A stretch of DNA of 64,000 nucleotides from Aquarana catesbeiana (lineage: Eukaryota; Chordata; Amphibia; Anura; Ranidae). A program made the position numbers and the translations under genes. The notes under the pieces are model-generated. The model was given only the letters and a program-made list of their open reading frames with translations. It ran no database searches and was not told the origin of the DNA. Location of the stretch: assembly GCF_042186555.1 (NCBI RefSeq), contig NC_133327.1, positions 48,762,939-48,826,938 on the forward strand. Direction: 5' to 3'. Positions 36,125 to 46,200 of this stretch are shown piece by piece (position 1 is the first letter of the stretch; every line of letters starts with the position of its first letter).

Positions 36125-36657
36125 CCGCTAGTGCTAGGATAGGTGTGAGAAAATTTACTTGATTCATAGTAGATGCATGAGTGTGTTAATTGGGTCAGGG
36201 TTCAGACTCAGGACAGGCAGGAAGGCGCTAGTCCTCTATCACCTCTCGCTGGTTCTGGAGTTTTCATGGAAACTTCTATAAGCTAGTGGGCGGGGGTATA
36301 GGGGAAGGGATCTGAATATTTATGGGAATTTGGCCAATACCCAGGCAGGAGGTCTGGTAGGGTGGCTGATCCAGCCCATAAATATTGATAAGCCTGGCCA
36401 GCAAGAGGAGTCAGGTGAAATATGGATGGTTGAGGTGCTGTTGTTTAGCGTGGGAGGGGGCCTCAGAGAGGGGGGGGTTCTGCCTCCAGGATGGAGGTTG
36501 GAGAAAGGAGAAAAGCTGACAGGGGGAGCACCACTGCTCTGCAGTACACCAGGGAAAAGGACAGCCTGCATAGCCTGGAAGGGAACCAGCCCAGTAGATA
36601 GACTGAAAGCAGTTCTATCCATAGCTGCAGGACAAGGACAGTGTGAGTACCGCTACA
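36117..36657 (+). mobile_element. possible solo LTR
   Basis: The stretch begins TGTAGCACCC and ends ACCGCTACA, the same TGTAG...CTACA terminal pattern as other LTRs here, and has a GGGTATAGGGG region that could be a promoter. The four bases on each side differ, so a target duplication is not supported. Confidence 0.4.
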
Positions 36658-36691
36658 CCCCTAGGGCCTATGAGGGAGGAGTCTGTTAGAT

Positions 36692-36736
36692 GCAAGTTCT
36701 TGGCAAGTCTTCAGGGGAAGACTTGCCAAGACTTGC
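36692..36736. repeat. short hairpin
   Basis: GCAAGTTCTTGGCAAGTCTTC faces GAAGACTTGCCAAGACTTGC across a 4-base loop, with one mismatch. It is followed to 37165 by AT-rich sequence in which I see nothing. Confidence 0.8.
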
Positions 36737-37170
36737 TTACCCAATCCCTTATCCTGGGATCAAATACCGTAGCTAAGGGGACTGGTATTTTTCACTAAGG
36801 GGACCAAGTGCTCCTACAAGTTGGGACTTTGCTAAAAATCCACTCAGGGGACACCAAATTCTTAGGAAGGGATTACTTTGCTAACAGCTGAAACACAGTC
36901 AACCATCTGTTGTTGCAGTGTGCCAGAGAAGGAAATTGTCCTAATCTTTGTTGTTCTTGGAGTCAAATTGGACATTCTATAACCCCATGTTACCCTATCC
37001 AAGTTGAAATCCCTAATAAATCCTAAAAACCAAGCAGTTTTAGAGTGAAATCTTTTTTTTATACTCTATTCATGCAGGTGGTAATTGTAATTCTACTAAC
37101 AAAATGATTTGGTTTATTTCTACAGCATTCGTTTGTAACATGTTTCCGGCAGCATGGACTAAATCTCTTA

Positions 37171-37596
37171 TACCCTGTACACACGACCGGTTTTGCCGTC
37201 GGAATAAACTCTGAAGGTTTTTCCGACGGAGTTCCAAAGAAATTCCGCTCAAGCTGTCTTGCATACACATGGTCACACCAAATTCCGACCGTCCAGAACG
37301 CGGTGACGTACAACACGTATGATGGGACTAGAAAACAGAAGTTCAATAGCCAGTAGCCAATCTCATACTTGCTTAAGAGCATGTGTCGTTTTTGGTGCGT
37401 CGGAACAGCATACAGACGAGCGGTTTTTCCGATAGTAATTTGTTCCGTCGGAAAAATATAGAACATGTTCTCTATCTAAATCCGTCTGAATTTTCAACGG
37501 AAAAAGTCCGATGGGGCATACACACGGTCGGAATATACAATGAGAAGCTCCCATCGGACTCTTTCTGTCAGAAATCCCGCTTGTGTGTACGCAGCA
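37171..37596. mobile_element. Harbinger-type element, related family
   Basis: The ends TACCCTGTACACACGACCGG and (right) GTGTGTACGCAGCA resemble the 434-bp elements. TTA precedes it and TAA follows, both TWA but not identical. Internal GTCGGAA motifs alternate in orientation. Confidence 0.75.
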
Positions 37597-37783
37597 TAAC
37601 TATGTCTTTAGTATGTCTACAGAGGGTGCACATCGGACCCCCTAAATAAGGAGTAAGTAACCCTAGAGAGGTGTTAATCTTCCTGAACAACAGGAAAAAG
37701 GTAAAAAATCACTAGAAGATTTCAGGGGTCAGTGATAAGTAGCACAGTTCATAGGTCAGTAGTATGTAATACAGAGTAAAGTA

Positions 37784-38060
37784 CAGCCATGGCCAAAAGT
37801 TTTGAGAATTACACAAATATTATTTTTCATAAAGTATGCTCCCTCAGTCTTTATGATGCCAATTTGCATATACTCTAGAATGTAACGAAGAGTGGTCTGT
37901 GCCATGAAAATGAACTTAATCCCCAAAAAAACATTTCCACTGCATTTCAGCCATGCCACAAAAGGACTATATTCTCTTGTTAACACAGGTTTCAGTGTTG
38001 ACGAGACAAGGCTGGAAATCACTTTGTAATGCTGATTGAGTTAGAAGAACAGACTGGAAG
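37784..38060 (+). mobile_element. Tc1-like 5' end, third family
   Basis: The terminus 'catggccaaaagttttgag' and the following 'tgccatgaaaatgaactt' belong to a Tc1 family distinct from the two others in this window. It stops abruptly at 38060, where an inverted Tc1 fragment begins. Confidence 0.75.
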
Positions 38061-38272
38061 CTTTACAGTGCCTCTGCAAAATAGCTGTCAAATTGGATGG
38101 AGAGCGTCTGTGGACAGCAAATTTCAAGTCTTGCCACAGATTGTCAATTGGATTTAGGTCTGGACTTTGACTGGGCCATTCTAAAACAAGAATATGCTTT
38201 GATCTAAACCATTCCATTGTAGCTCTGGCTGTATGTTTAAAGTCGTTGTCCTGCTAACAGGTTTTCTTCTAA

Positions 38273-38700
38273 AGCCACGTACACACGAGCGGAATGTCCG
38301 TCAGAAAAAGTCAGACAGAAGCTTTTCGTCATATATTCCGATCGAGTGTATGCCTCATTGGACTTTTTTTCTGATGGACCTAGAAATAGAACATGTTCTA
38401 AATATTACCAATTCCTCTCGACAAAACTGTATGCTGTCTGTATGCTGTTCCGACGGACCAAAAATGATGCATGCTCTGAAGCAAGTACGAGACGGAAGCT
38501 ATTGACTACTGGCTACTGAACTTCCTTTTTCTAATCCTGTCATGCATGCTGTAAGTCACCACGTTCTGGACGGCTGGACTTTGGTCGGACTTTGGTTTGA
38601 CCGTGTGTAGGCAAGACTGCTTGAATAGAATTCCGTCTGAGTTCTGTCGGAGAAACCTTCGGAGTTTATTTTATATAAAACCGGTCCTGTGTACAGGGCA
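38273..38700. mobile_element. Harbinger-type element with TAA target duplication
   Basis: TAA at 38270-38272 and 38701-38703 bracket ends AGCCACGTACACACGAGCGG and ...CCTGTGTACAGGGCA. It splits Tc1 coding sequence that continues on both sides. It is related to 37171-37596 by its internal 'gaagctattgactactggct' stretch. Confidence 0.88.
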
Positions 38701-39059
38701 TAAGATTGCTCTGTATTTGGCTCCATCCATCTTCTTATCAACTCTGACCAGCTTCCCTGTCCCTGCTGAAGAAAAGCATCCCCACAACTTGATGTTGTCA
38801 CCACCATGTTTCATGGTGGGGATGGTGTGTTCAGGGTGATGTGCAGTTTTAGTTTTTTGCCCCACATAGCGTTTTTCTTTTAGGTCAAAAAGTTACATTT
38901 TGGTCTCATCTGACCAGAGCACCTTCTTCCACATGTTTGCTGTGTCCCCCACATGGCTTCCCGCAAACTGCAAATGGGACTTCTTATGGCTTTCTTTCAA
39001 CAATGGCTTTCTTCTTGCCACTCTTCTGCAAAGGCCAAATTTGTGGAGTGCACGACTAA

Positions 39060-39493
39060 TGCCCCGTACACACGGTCGGACTTTGTTCAGACATTCCGAC
39101 AACAAAATCCTAGGATTTTTTCCGATGGATGTTGTCTCAAACTTGTCTTGCATACACACGGTCACACAAAGTTGTGGGAAAATCCGATCGTTCTGAACGC
39201 GGTGACGTAAAACACGTACGCCGGGACTATAAACGGGGCAGTGGCCAATAGCTTTCATCTCTTTATTTATTCTGAGCATGCGTGGCACTTTGTCCGTCGG
39301 ATTTGTGTACACACGATCGGAATTTCCGACAACGGATTTTGTTGTCGGAAAATTTTATCTCCTGCTCTCCAACTTTGTGTGTCGGAAAATCCGATGGAAA
39401 ATGTCCGATGGAGCCCACACACGGTCGGAATTTCCGACAACACGCTCCGATCAGACATTTTCCATCGGAAAATCCGACTGTGTGTACGGGGCA
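39060..39493. mobile_element. 434-bp Harbinger-type element, copy B (reverse of copy A)
   Basis: TAA at 39057-39059 and 39494-39496 flank an element that is the reverse complement of 16550-16983, with identical length and about a dozen differences. It interrupts the Tc1 relic in the 'cacgactaatagttgtcc' context, which is continuous in other Tc1 copies. Confidence 0.94.
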
Positions 39494-39727
39494 TAATAGT
39501 TGTCCTCTGGACAGATTCTCCCACCTGAACTATGGATCTCTGCAGCTCCTCCAGAGTTACCATGGGCCTTTTGGCTGCTTCTCTGATTAATGCACTCCTT
39601 GCTTGGCCTGTAAGTTTAGGTGGGCGGCCATTTCTTGGTAGGTTTGTAGTTGTACCATACTCTTTCCATTTTTGGATGATGGATTGAACAGTGCTTGAGA
39701 TGTTCAAAACTTGGGATGTTTTTTTTT

Positions 39728-40226
39728 ATGTGTGGGGGGAAACAGTAAAGTTGTGGAAGAAGGTGCTCTGGTCAGACCAGACCAAAATTGAACTTTTTGG
39801 CCTAAAAGCAAAATGCTATGTGTGGCGGAAAACTAACACTTCACATCACCTTGAACACACCATTCCCACCATGAAACATGGTTGTTCACCTTCCAGCAGG
39901 TCAAGGACCCTAAACATACAGCCAGAGCTCCAATGGAATGGGTTAGATCAAAGCATATTCATGTGTTAGAATGGCCCAGTCAAAGTCCAGACCTAAATCC
40001 AATTGAGAATCTGTGGCAAGACTTGAAATTTGCTGTCCACAGACACTCTCCATCCAATTTGACAGCTATTTTGCAGAGGCACTGTAAAATTTGTTAAAAA
40101 ATTTGAAAACCATTGATCATTTTCCTTTGTGTTGTTCTATGACATAAAAGCCCAGTAAAATACATTTATGTTTTGGTTGTAACATGACAAAATGTGGAAA
40201 ATTTCAAGGGGTATGAATATCTTTTC
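39728..40226 (+). pseudogene. Tc1-like transposase C-terminal part and 3' end
   Basis: The plus strand encodes KVLWSDQTKIELFGLKAK with the first catalytic Asp, and PDLNPIENLWQDLKF with the final Glu. Relative to the Tc1 at 58411 the middle is deleted near 39880. It runs through to the terminal repeat 'aaggggtatgaatatc...aaggcact'. Its segment 39896-40090 is an inverted copy of 38061-38262. Confidence 0.85.
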
Positions 40227-40257
40227 AAGGCACTATATGTACGCTGATTGATACTAA

Positions 40258-40544
40258 TGCCGCGTACACACGACCGGACTTTACGGCATACTTGGTCTGG
40301 CGGACTGGAGTCCGTCGGACAATTCGATCGTGTGTGGGCTCCAGTGGACTTTTTTTCCCCAAAAGTACGACGGACCTAGAAATGAAACATGTTTCAAATC
40401 TTTCCGACGGACTCGAGTCCAGTCGAAAAGTCAGCTTTTCTGTATGCTAGTCCGAAGGACAAAAACCGACGCTAGGGCAGCTATTGGCTACTGGCTATGA
40501 ACTTCCTTGCTTTAGTCCGGTTGTACGTCATCACGTAGGAAGCC
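40258..40544. mobile_element. Harbinger-type element, truncated on the right
   Basis: TAA (40255-40257) precedes TGCCGCGTACACACGACCGG. The internal 'cagctattggctactggcta' is shared with the relatives at 37.2 and 38.3 kb. The right end is replaced by a Tc1 fragment. Confidence 0.75.
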
Positions 40545-40545
40545 G

Positions 40546-40687
40546 TCTCAAACCAGTCTGCCCATTCTTCTCTGACCTCTGACATTAGCAAGGCATTTTT
40601 CTCCACACAGCTGCCGCTCACTGGATATTTTCTCTCTTTCGGACCATTCTCTGTAGACCCTAGAGATGGTTGTGCATGAAAATCCCA
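40546..40687 (-). repeat. Tc1-like fragment (family of 50645-52304)
   Basis: The minus strand contains 'tttcatgcacaaccatctc', 'tccagtgagcggcagctgtg' and 'agaagaatgggcagactgg', all found in the larger copy at 51375-51495. Confidence 0.85.
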
Positions 40688-40815
40688 GTAGAGAGTTACA
40701 TAGTTAGTAAGGTTGAATAAAGACACCAGTCCATGCAGTTCAACCTGAATGAGTGTGGGTGCGCGTTTACAATTGTCCCTATACACTGTGTCTCATTAAG
40801 ATGCTCATCTATTAT
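40688..40815 (-). repeat. CR1 3' tail fragment
   Basis: It opens 'agttacatagttagtaagg' and contains 'ttgaataaagacaccagtcc', the reversed CR1 tail, subfamily different from the large copies. Confidence 0.75.
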
Positions 40816-40825
40816 ATTATTATTT

Positions 40826-41622
40826 ACCGTATTTATCAGCGTATAACACGCGCCGGCGTATAACACGCACCCCAAGTTTAGGAGGAAATTTTAAGGAAAA
40901 AAACTTTTAGGAGGGAAGTTTAAGGACAAAAACATACATTTAAATGCCCATCAATGCAGCCTTATCAGTGTCCATCTGCAGCCCTGTCCATCATTGCAGA
41001 ATGATCAGTGTCCATCTGCAGCCTTGCCCAGTCTCATTGCAGCTTTGCCCAGTCTCATTGCAGCCTTGCCCAGTCTCATTGCAGCCTTGCCCAGTCTCAT
41101 TTCAGCCTTGCCCAGTCTCATTGCAGCCTTGCCCAGTCTGATTGCAGCCTTGCCCCGTCTCATTGCAGCCTTGCCCAGTCTCATTGCAGCCTTGCCCAGT
41201 CTCATTGCAGCCTTGCCCAGCCTTGCCTAGTCTCATTGCAGCCTTGCCCTATGTCATTGCAGCCTTGCCCAGTCTGATTGCAGCCTTGCTCGTTTGAAAT
41301 TAGTGTCGCCAAGATACACAGAGCCAGATGTCCTGTGTACCTGGCTCCTCTCGGCTCCTCTCGCAGTCCCACCCCTTGGCCCAGCTCCTATGATGGACAT
41401 TACACAGGTCCAATGGCGGGACTGGGCGTGACTGCGAGCGGAGCCAAGAGGAGCCGAGCCCAGCCGAGTACACTCGGCTATGTGTATATCGGTGGCCCTC
41501 ACTCCTCTCCCCTCACAAGCAGCGGGAATCGGCGGGGATTGGCGTATAAAACGCACCCACGAATTTCCCCTGATTTTAAGGGTAAAAAAGTGCGTGTTAT
41601 ACTCCAATAAATACAGTATTTA
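40826..41622. mobile_element. DNA transposon with CCGTATTTATC-type ends
   Basis: The left end 'ccgtatttatcagcgtataa' followed by 'cacgc' is mirrored on the right as 'ctgtatttattggagtataa' read inward. It has no transposase and contains a minisatellite. The exact boundary and target duplication could not be resolved. Confidence 0.7.
40984..41290. repeat. 21-bp minisatellite, about 12 units
   Basis: The unit 'cagtctcattgcagccttgc' plus c repeats with few changes. Because 21 is divisible by three, frames on both strands stay open and yield artefactual repeats such as AALPSLI. Confidence 0.93.
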
Positions 41623-41624
41623 AG

Positions 41625-41785
41625 GTACCCATATAGAGCCGTCAATTTATACAGCACTCCACACATACATTGCACACTCACATTAGTCCCTACCCTCAAG
41701 GAGCTCACAATCCAAGGTCCCCAACTCACATTCATATACTAGGGTCAATTTTTGTACAGAAGCCAATTAACCTACCAGCATGTAG
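41625..41785. repeat. dispersed LINE/SINE-tail-like repeat
   Basis: The block 'tccctaccctcaaggagctc', 'acaatccaaggtccccaac' and 'gccaattaacctaccagcat' is a widespread vertebrate repeat, probably an L2-related tail. Confidence 0.55.
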
Positions 41786-42018
41786 TTGGACATCAGCAGT
41801 TTTTGAAATACTCAAACCAGCCTGTCTGGCACCAACAATCTTGCCACATTCAAAGTCACTTAAATCCCCTTTCTTCCTCATTCTGATGCTCGGTTTGAAC
41901 TTCAGCAAGTCTACTTCACCATGTCTAGATGCCTAAATGCATTGAGTTGCTGCCATGTGATTGGGTGATTAGCAATTTGTGTTGAACAGATTAACCTAAT
42001 AAAGTAGCCGGTGAGTGT
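41786..42018 (-). mobile_element. Tc1-like 5' end fragment (family of 50645-52304)
   Basis: On the minus strand it reads from the terminal 'caccggctactttattagg' through 'gcagcaactcaatgcattta' to the first coding block, then stops. Confidence 0.85.
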
Positions 42019-43254
42019 GTATATATACAGTATGTGTATGTAAATACAATATATACAGTGTATAATTGGAACAAGTGGAAACATAGTGCTAGCCCTCCCA
42101 AACACCATTTCTGTGCCAGTTTTAAAAAATGCAGCACTAATGTATTATTAAACTGAGTCCTATTAAGGTTTGAGGAATGTTTCTGGCATATTATATTATA
42201 TATCACCCAACCTATTTCAGGATCCCTCTAACATTTATTTACACTCCACGTCTAACCATACTTAGAAGTACCAAGCACATGTATATCTAATTATGTTTGC
42301 ACCCAAAAAGATCCAGTTCAATATTTTCTTAATTCAGAGGCTTTTCAGCACGGCACTGAGGTCTGCGCTTGTGGGATCTTTGGTTTTGTGACTCTTCTTT
42401 CATCTCCAGCTAAGTGTTCCCAAGGATTTCCCCAAGGACCCGACTCCTGTCTGAAAGAGGCACAATATCGCTGGCTCTCAAACCAACCAACTGTGTTTTC
42501 CCCGAACACAAGCCTCATCCCAGTCTCCCAGCATCACCTCCAAACCTCCTCTTGCCTGGGGCAATGAAAGCCTGTGCTGTGATTGAGATTCCTTTCCCCT
42601 AGAAGTCTATATAGAGCACTACCACTGGGTCAGCAAATCAGCCCAGCTATTTCTCTTTATTACAATAGAGACTCTCATTTTTTAAACATTTGCATCTCTC
42701 CCGGAGCAAAAAAAATGCTTATTATCAGCAAAAAATAGCTGAGAAGTTACAAGACAGCAAACCGTTGTTTTGCAAAAAAAAAAATGAACTTGTATTTCAT
42801 TAAATTAGTTATATTTATCTCTGCACATGACTAATAAAAATACGAGAGAACCCTAACCAGCAGCAGATTATAGAACCTTGATTACATTAGATATTCACCC
42901 CCTACATACCCATGACCTATTTTTTCTATTAACATACTTAAAGCAGGCCCATCATTGACATTCTGTGTGAATCGATAAGACATATATATATGCATAATCA
43001 AGTCAGGTTATTTTTTTAATGCTCTACTTCCTGGCCACGAAAAAAAAAAAACCCTCACCCTAGGTCACATGGTCACTAGCTACAAGGAGCATTGTCGGCA
43101 TTTCACATCATCACAGACTGTGATGATGTCATTGTTTTCAATCAGACAGGCCCTGACTGGTAGCCTTGCGTTAAGATAGTAAGGCATAGTCATAACATAA
43201 ATGGCTGTTTTATGTGTATGTGTATTTACAATCCTTACAGATAAAAGAAGGTCT
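42019..43254. other. unique-looking AT-rich noncoding tract
   Basis: No repeat or ORF is evident. 42590-42700 contains 'tctatatagagcac', and 42640-42960 is AT-rich with TAAT and TTAT cores. It may be regulatory; alignment is required. Confidence 0.3.
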
Positions 43255-43398
43255 TTAACCGCTTCAATACTGGGCACTTTTACCCCCTTCCTGCCCAGGT
43301 AAATTTTCAGCTTTCAGCGCTCTCACCCTTTGATTGGCAATTGCGCGGTCATGTAACACTGTACCCATATGAGATTTTTATAGGCTTTTTTTTACACA

Positions 43399-44451
43399 TG
43401 TAGCGCTGGTAGATTTTCCAATCTACCGCTTATATGTAAATTTAGTGGGTCATCTGGGCTGTACATAGTTCAGATTTAATTTACTGTTAGATTAGCCTCT
43501 ATTCCAGTTTGGCTGTGTTGCGTGCAGTTCCACATTCTGCCTGTGGGTGTCGTTGTCACCATGGGTGGGTGTTGGAAAGCAACAAGCTGAAGTGTATGGG
43601 TGCTCTTCTGTCCCGTAGACAACTCGGCGGAGGTGGTCCTCCGTGTTGCATTCTGGGAGAGAGTATTTATGGGACTGACGCCATGTTTCTGAGAGCTTTA
43701 CCTCGTGGCCCTCCTGGCCTAAAGGTATGTGTTAGTGAGTTCTACCTTGCGGCCCTCCGGCCTGGAGGGTTGCGTTGCGGCAGCCGTGCGGGTAGACCCA
43801 GAAGCCTGTCTGGGGCCTGCTATCGCTGGGGTGGTCCTGTGCTGTCTGTCCTGCGGGAAGAAGCCGGACAATTGGGAAGATCCAAGGGAGGACCTATCTT
43901 GGAAGGGACCATGCAAGGCTGGTTTTAAGAAGGGCCTGGTGACTCGATTAGAGGACGCATCTTAAACGAATCTACCGCACAAGTACTGCCGGGTCAGCTT
44001 AAAGGTTCTGGTACTGTGTTTTGCTGTTCATCTAAAACTACTACATCCTGTGGCAGCGGATTGTACAGTTTTGTTTCACTCAAGTCTGTGGCAGAGACTT
44101 TTTGTTCGTGCTACGTACCGGCTGCTAGGTTAGTGATAGAGACCTGTCCGTGCGGGCAAAGATTTAATCCTGAACGGAGGATATATTCACCCTTGAGATT
44201 TCAATTCCTTAGTGCTACACCAAGAAAAGGTATTTGAACTTCCCTGCAACTCTTCTTCTACCTCTTTCCTGCTACTTCTTCCAGTTATCTCCCATTAAAG
44301 CATTGGAAAAGTACTCAAGTGACTGGTGCCTACATTGTCTGATAATAAGGTTAACGTGGACTCTAAGTTCGGTGTTGGTGAAATTACAGGTAAAAAGGTG
44401 ACGGTAACAGCCCGTTTTAAATCAGCAGCTCCACCATGAGTTAGTGCTACA
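43399..44451 (+). mobile_element. solo LTR with CACA target duplication
   Basis: CACA at 43395-43398 and 44452-44455 bracket TGTAGCGCTGG...TTAGTGCTACA. A polyadenylation-type ATTAAA lies near the right end (44293). Removing it restores a continuous 'ttttacacacaaatagagc' in the host element. No internal retroviral sequence is present, so it arose by LTR-LTR recombination. Confidence 0.88.
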
Positions 44452-44609
44452 CACACAAATAGAGCTTTGTTTTGGTGGTATTTAATCACCGCTGAGTTTT
44501 TTATTTTTTGCTAAAACAATTAAAAAACACAGAAAATTTTGAAAAAAAAAATTTTTTCTTAGTTTCTGTCAATAAATTTTGTAAATAAGTAATTTTTCTA
44601 CTTTACTGA

Positions 44610-45260
44610 TGTGCGCTGATGAGACAGCACTGATGGGCACTGATAGGCTGCTCTGATAGGCACTGATGAGGCGGGACTTTTGGGTACTGATTAGGGGGCA
44701 CTGATGAGGAGGCACTAAAATGCTGCACTGATGGACACTGATAGGTGGCATTGATGAGCACTGATAGGTGGCACTGATAGGTAACAGTGATGAGCACTGA
44801 TAGGTGGCACTGATGGGCATTGATAGGTGACACTTATGGGCAATGATAGGCAGCAGAGATAGGCAGCACTGATGGACACTTATGGACAGCACTTATGGGC
44901 ACTGATGGGTGGCACTGATAGGCGGCATTGATGAGCAGGTACTGATGGGCACTGAAAGGCAGCACTGACTGGCATCACTGATGGGCACTGATTGGTGTCA
45001 CTGATGAGCAGGTACTGATGGGCACTGAAAGGCAGCACTGACTGGCATCACTGATGGGCACTGATTGGTGTCACTGATGGGCACTGATAGGCAACACTTA
45101 CGGGCAATGATAGGTGGCACAGATAGACAGCACTGATGGGCACTGATGGGCAGCACTGATGGGCAGCACTGATGGGTGGCACTGATGAGCAGACACTGAT
45201 GGGCACTGAAAGGCAGCACTGATGGGCACTGATAGGTGGCATTGATGGGCACTGCTGGGG
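44610..45260. repeat. 12-bp-based minisatellite with a 73-bp duplication
   Basis: The base unit is about 'gggcactgatag'/'gtggcactgatg'. Within it 44931-45003 and 45004-45076 are identical 73-bp neighbours. Histidine/serine/proline-rich open frames across it are artefacts. Confidence 0.93.
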
Positions 45261-45782
45261 CTGCTCTGATAATTATGGTATTGATGATCAGTGCCCTGAT
45301 TACCTGTGCAGGTCTCCCCTGCAAGGAGATGCCACTGATCGGCTCTTCTCACCTCACACTCTGTCAGTGTGAGGCGAAGAGAGCCGATAAACGGCACTTC
45401 CGTGTTTACATGTGATTGGCTGTGATTGGACACAGCCGATCACATGAGTAAAGAGCCGTGCCATCTGCTCTTTACTGAGATCGGGGTTGTGCCGCGTCCC
45501 GCGGGCACGCTAGAGCAGTGACACTGGGGTGACATCATATGACGCTAGCCCAGAATGAGAGGGGATTCCTCCCGCCGTCATTTTACTATATGATGGGCAG
45601 GAGGGGGTTAATAAATGAATGTGCACTAATAATATGTATTACATAAAACTAATCTCTTTCAGATTTATGTTGAAAGACATTTAAAGCACTGCATTCCCCC
45701 AATTAAAGGTGAACTTGAGTAGAATAAAAAGTAGCAATAATTTGACTTGGTCATTAGTACAGTTTTAATAAAAATTTAAACT

Positions 45783-46105
45783 GAAGCGCCATACCACTGC
45801 TAAGAGGTCCAGATACAACTTTATTCCATTAAAAGTCAGGGGTACAATCCAAAAAGTATCCAACACATACCGGGGTCACAGCGCACCCCCTTCATCTGGG
45901 TTTTTACAGTGTGATTTGCAAGCACATGCCCTGTCATCAGCTTGGTTCGCTGCCAAACAAGCTGATGACAAGGCCTGTTCTTGCAATTTACAATGGAGAA
46001 ACAATGAAGAAGCGGACACTCTTGGACCCCCGAAATGCATAGCCCTGACTTTTAATAGAATAAAGTTGTATCTGGACCTCTTAGCAGTGGTGTGGTGCTT
46101 CAATT
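45783..46105. repeat. snapback repeat with nested inner hairpin
   Basis: Outer arms 45783-45841 and 46047-46105 are imperfect reverse complements (agcgccataccactgc... against ...gcagtggtgtggtgct). An inner pair 'gccctgtcatcagcttg' and 'caagctgatgacaaggc' (about 45928-45977) forms a second stem. 'ccttcatctggg' and 'gaaatgcatag' recall the other palindromes. Confidence 0.85.
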
Positions 46106-46200
46106 GAATTTATTTTACATTACACTACAAGGTAATGAGACTGTGGTAATCTTCTGGGGCGTAGAAGCTGCCTGCCTGAGAACCAGATCATTTACACCAA

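Larger units (their letters stand above)
38061..39727 (-). pseudogene. Tc1-like transposase relic, reversed, twice interrupted
   Basis: Reading the minus strand from 39727 gives the paired-type DNA-binding part (KWKEYGTTTNLPRNGRPPKL, then RSALIREAAKRPMVTLEEL) and the middle of the DDE domain, interrupted by a 434-bp element (39060-39493). After the second insert (38273-38700) come the last coding blocks, where the expected DLNPIENLWQDLK reads with one changed residue. Frameshifts are present. The piece meets a plus-strand fragment of the same family at 39727. Confidence 0.85.
43259..45607. mobile_element. TTAA-flanked composite element
   Basis: TTAA at 43255-43258 and 45608-45611 flank ends CCGCTTCAATACTGGGCAC with CCCCCTTCCTGCCCAGG nearby on the left, and CCCCCTCCTGCCCATCA read inward on the right. 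The interior has 'agagctttgttttggtggta', a block typical of this ranid repeat, a solo LTR (43399-44451) and a minisatellite. No transposase remains. Confidence 0.7.

Noticed and set aside
40981..41277. Repeat protein with AALPSLI or SHCSLAQ units
   Set aside because: Produced by a 21-bp tandem repeat; both strands and several frames are open equally.
43509..43965. Two open frames of 139 and 78 codons within the 43.4-kb LTR
   Set aside because: They overlap in different frames inside a bounded solo LTR and show no domain.
19240..45260. Regularly repeated short units that might suggest CRISPR arrays
   Set aside because: Units are contiguous or degenerate without unique spacers, no cas genes are present, and the genome is vertebrate.
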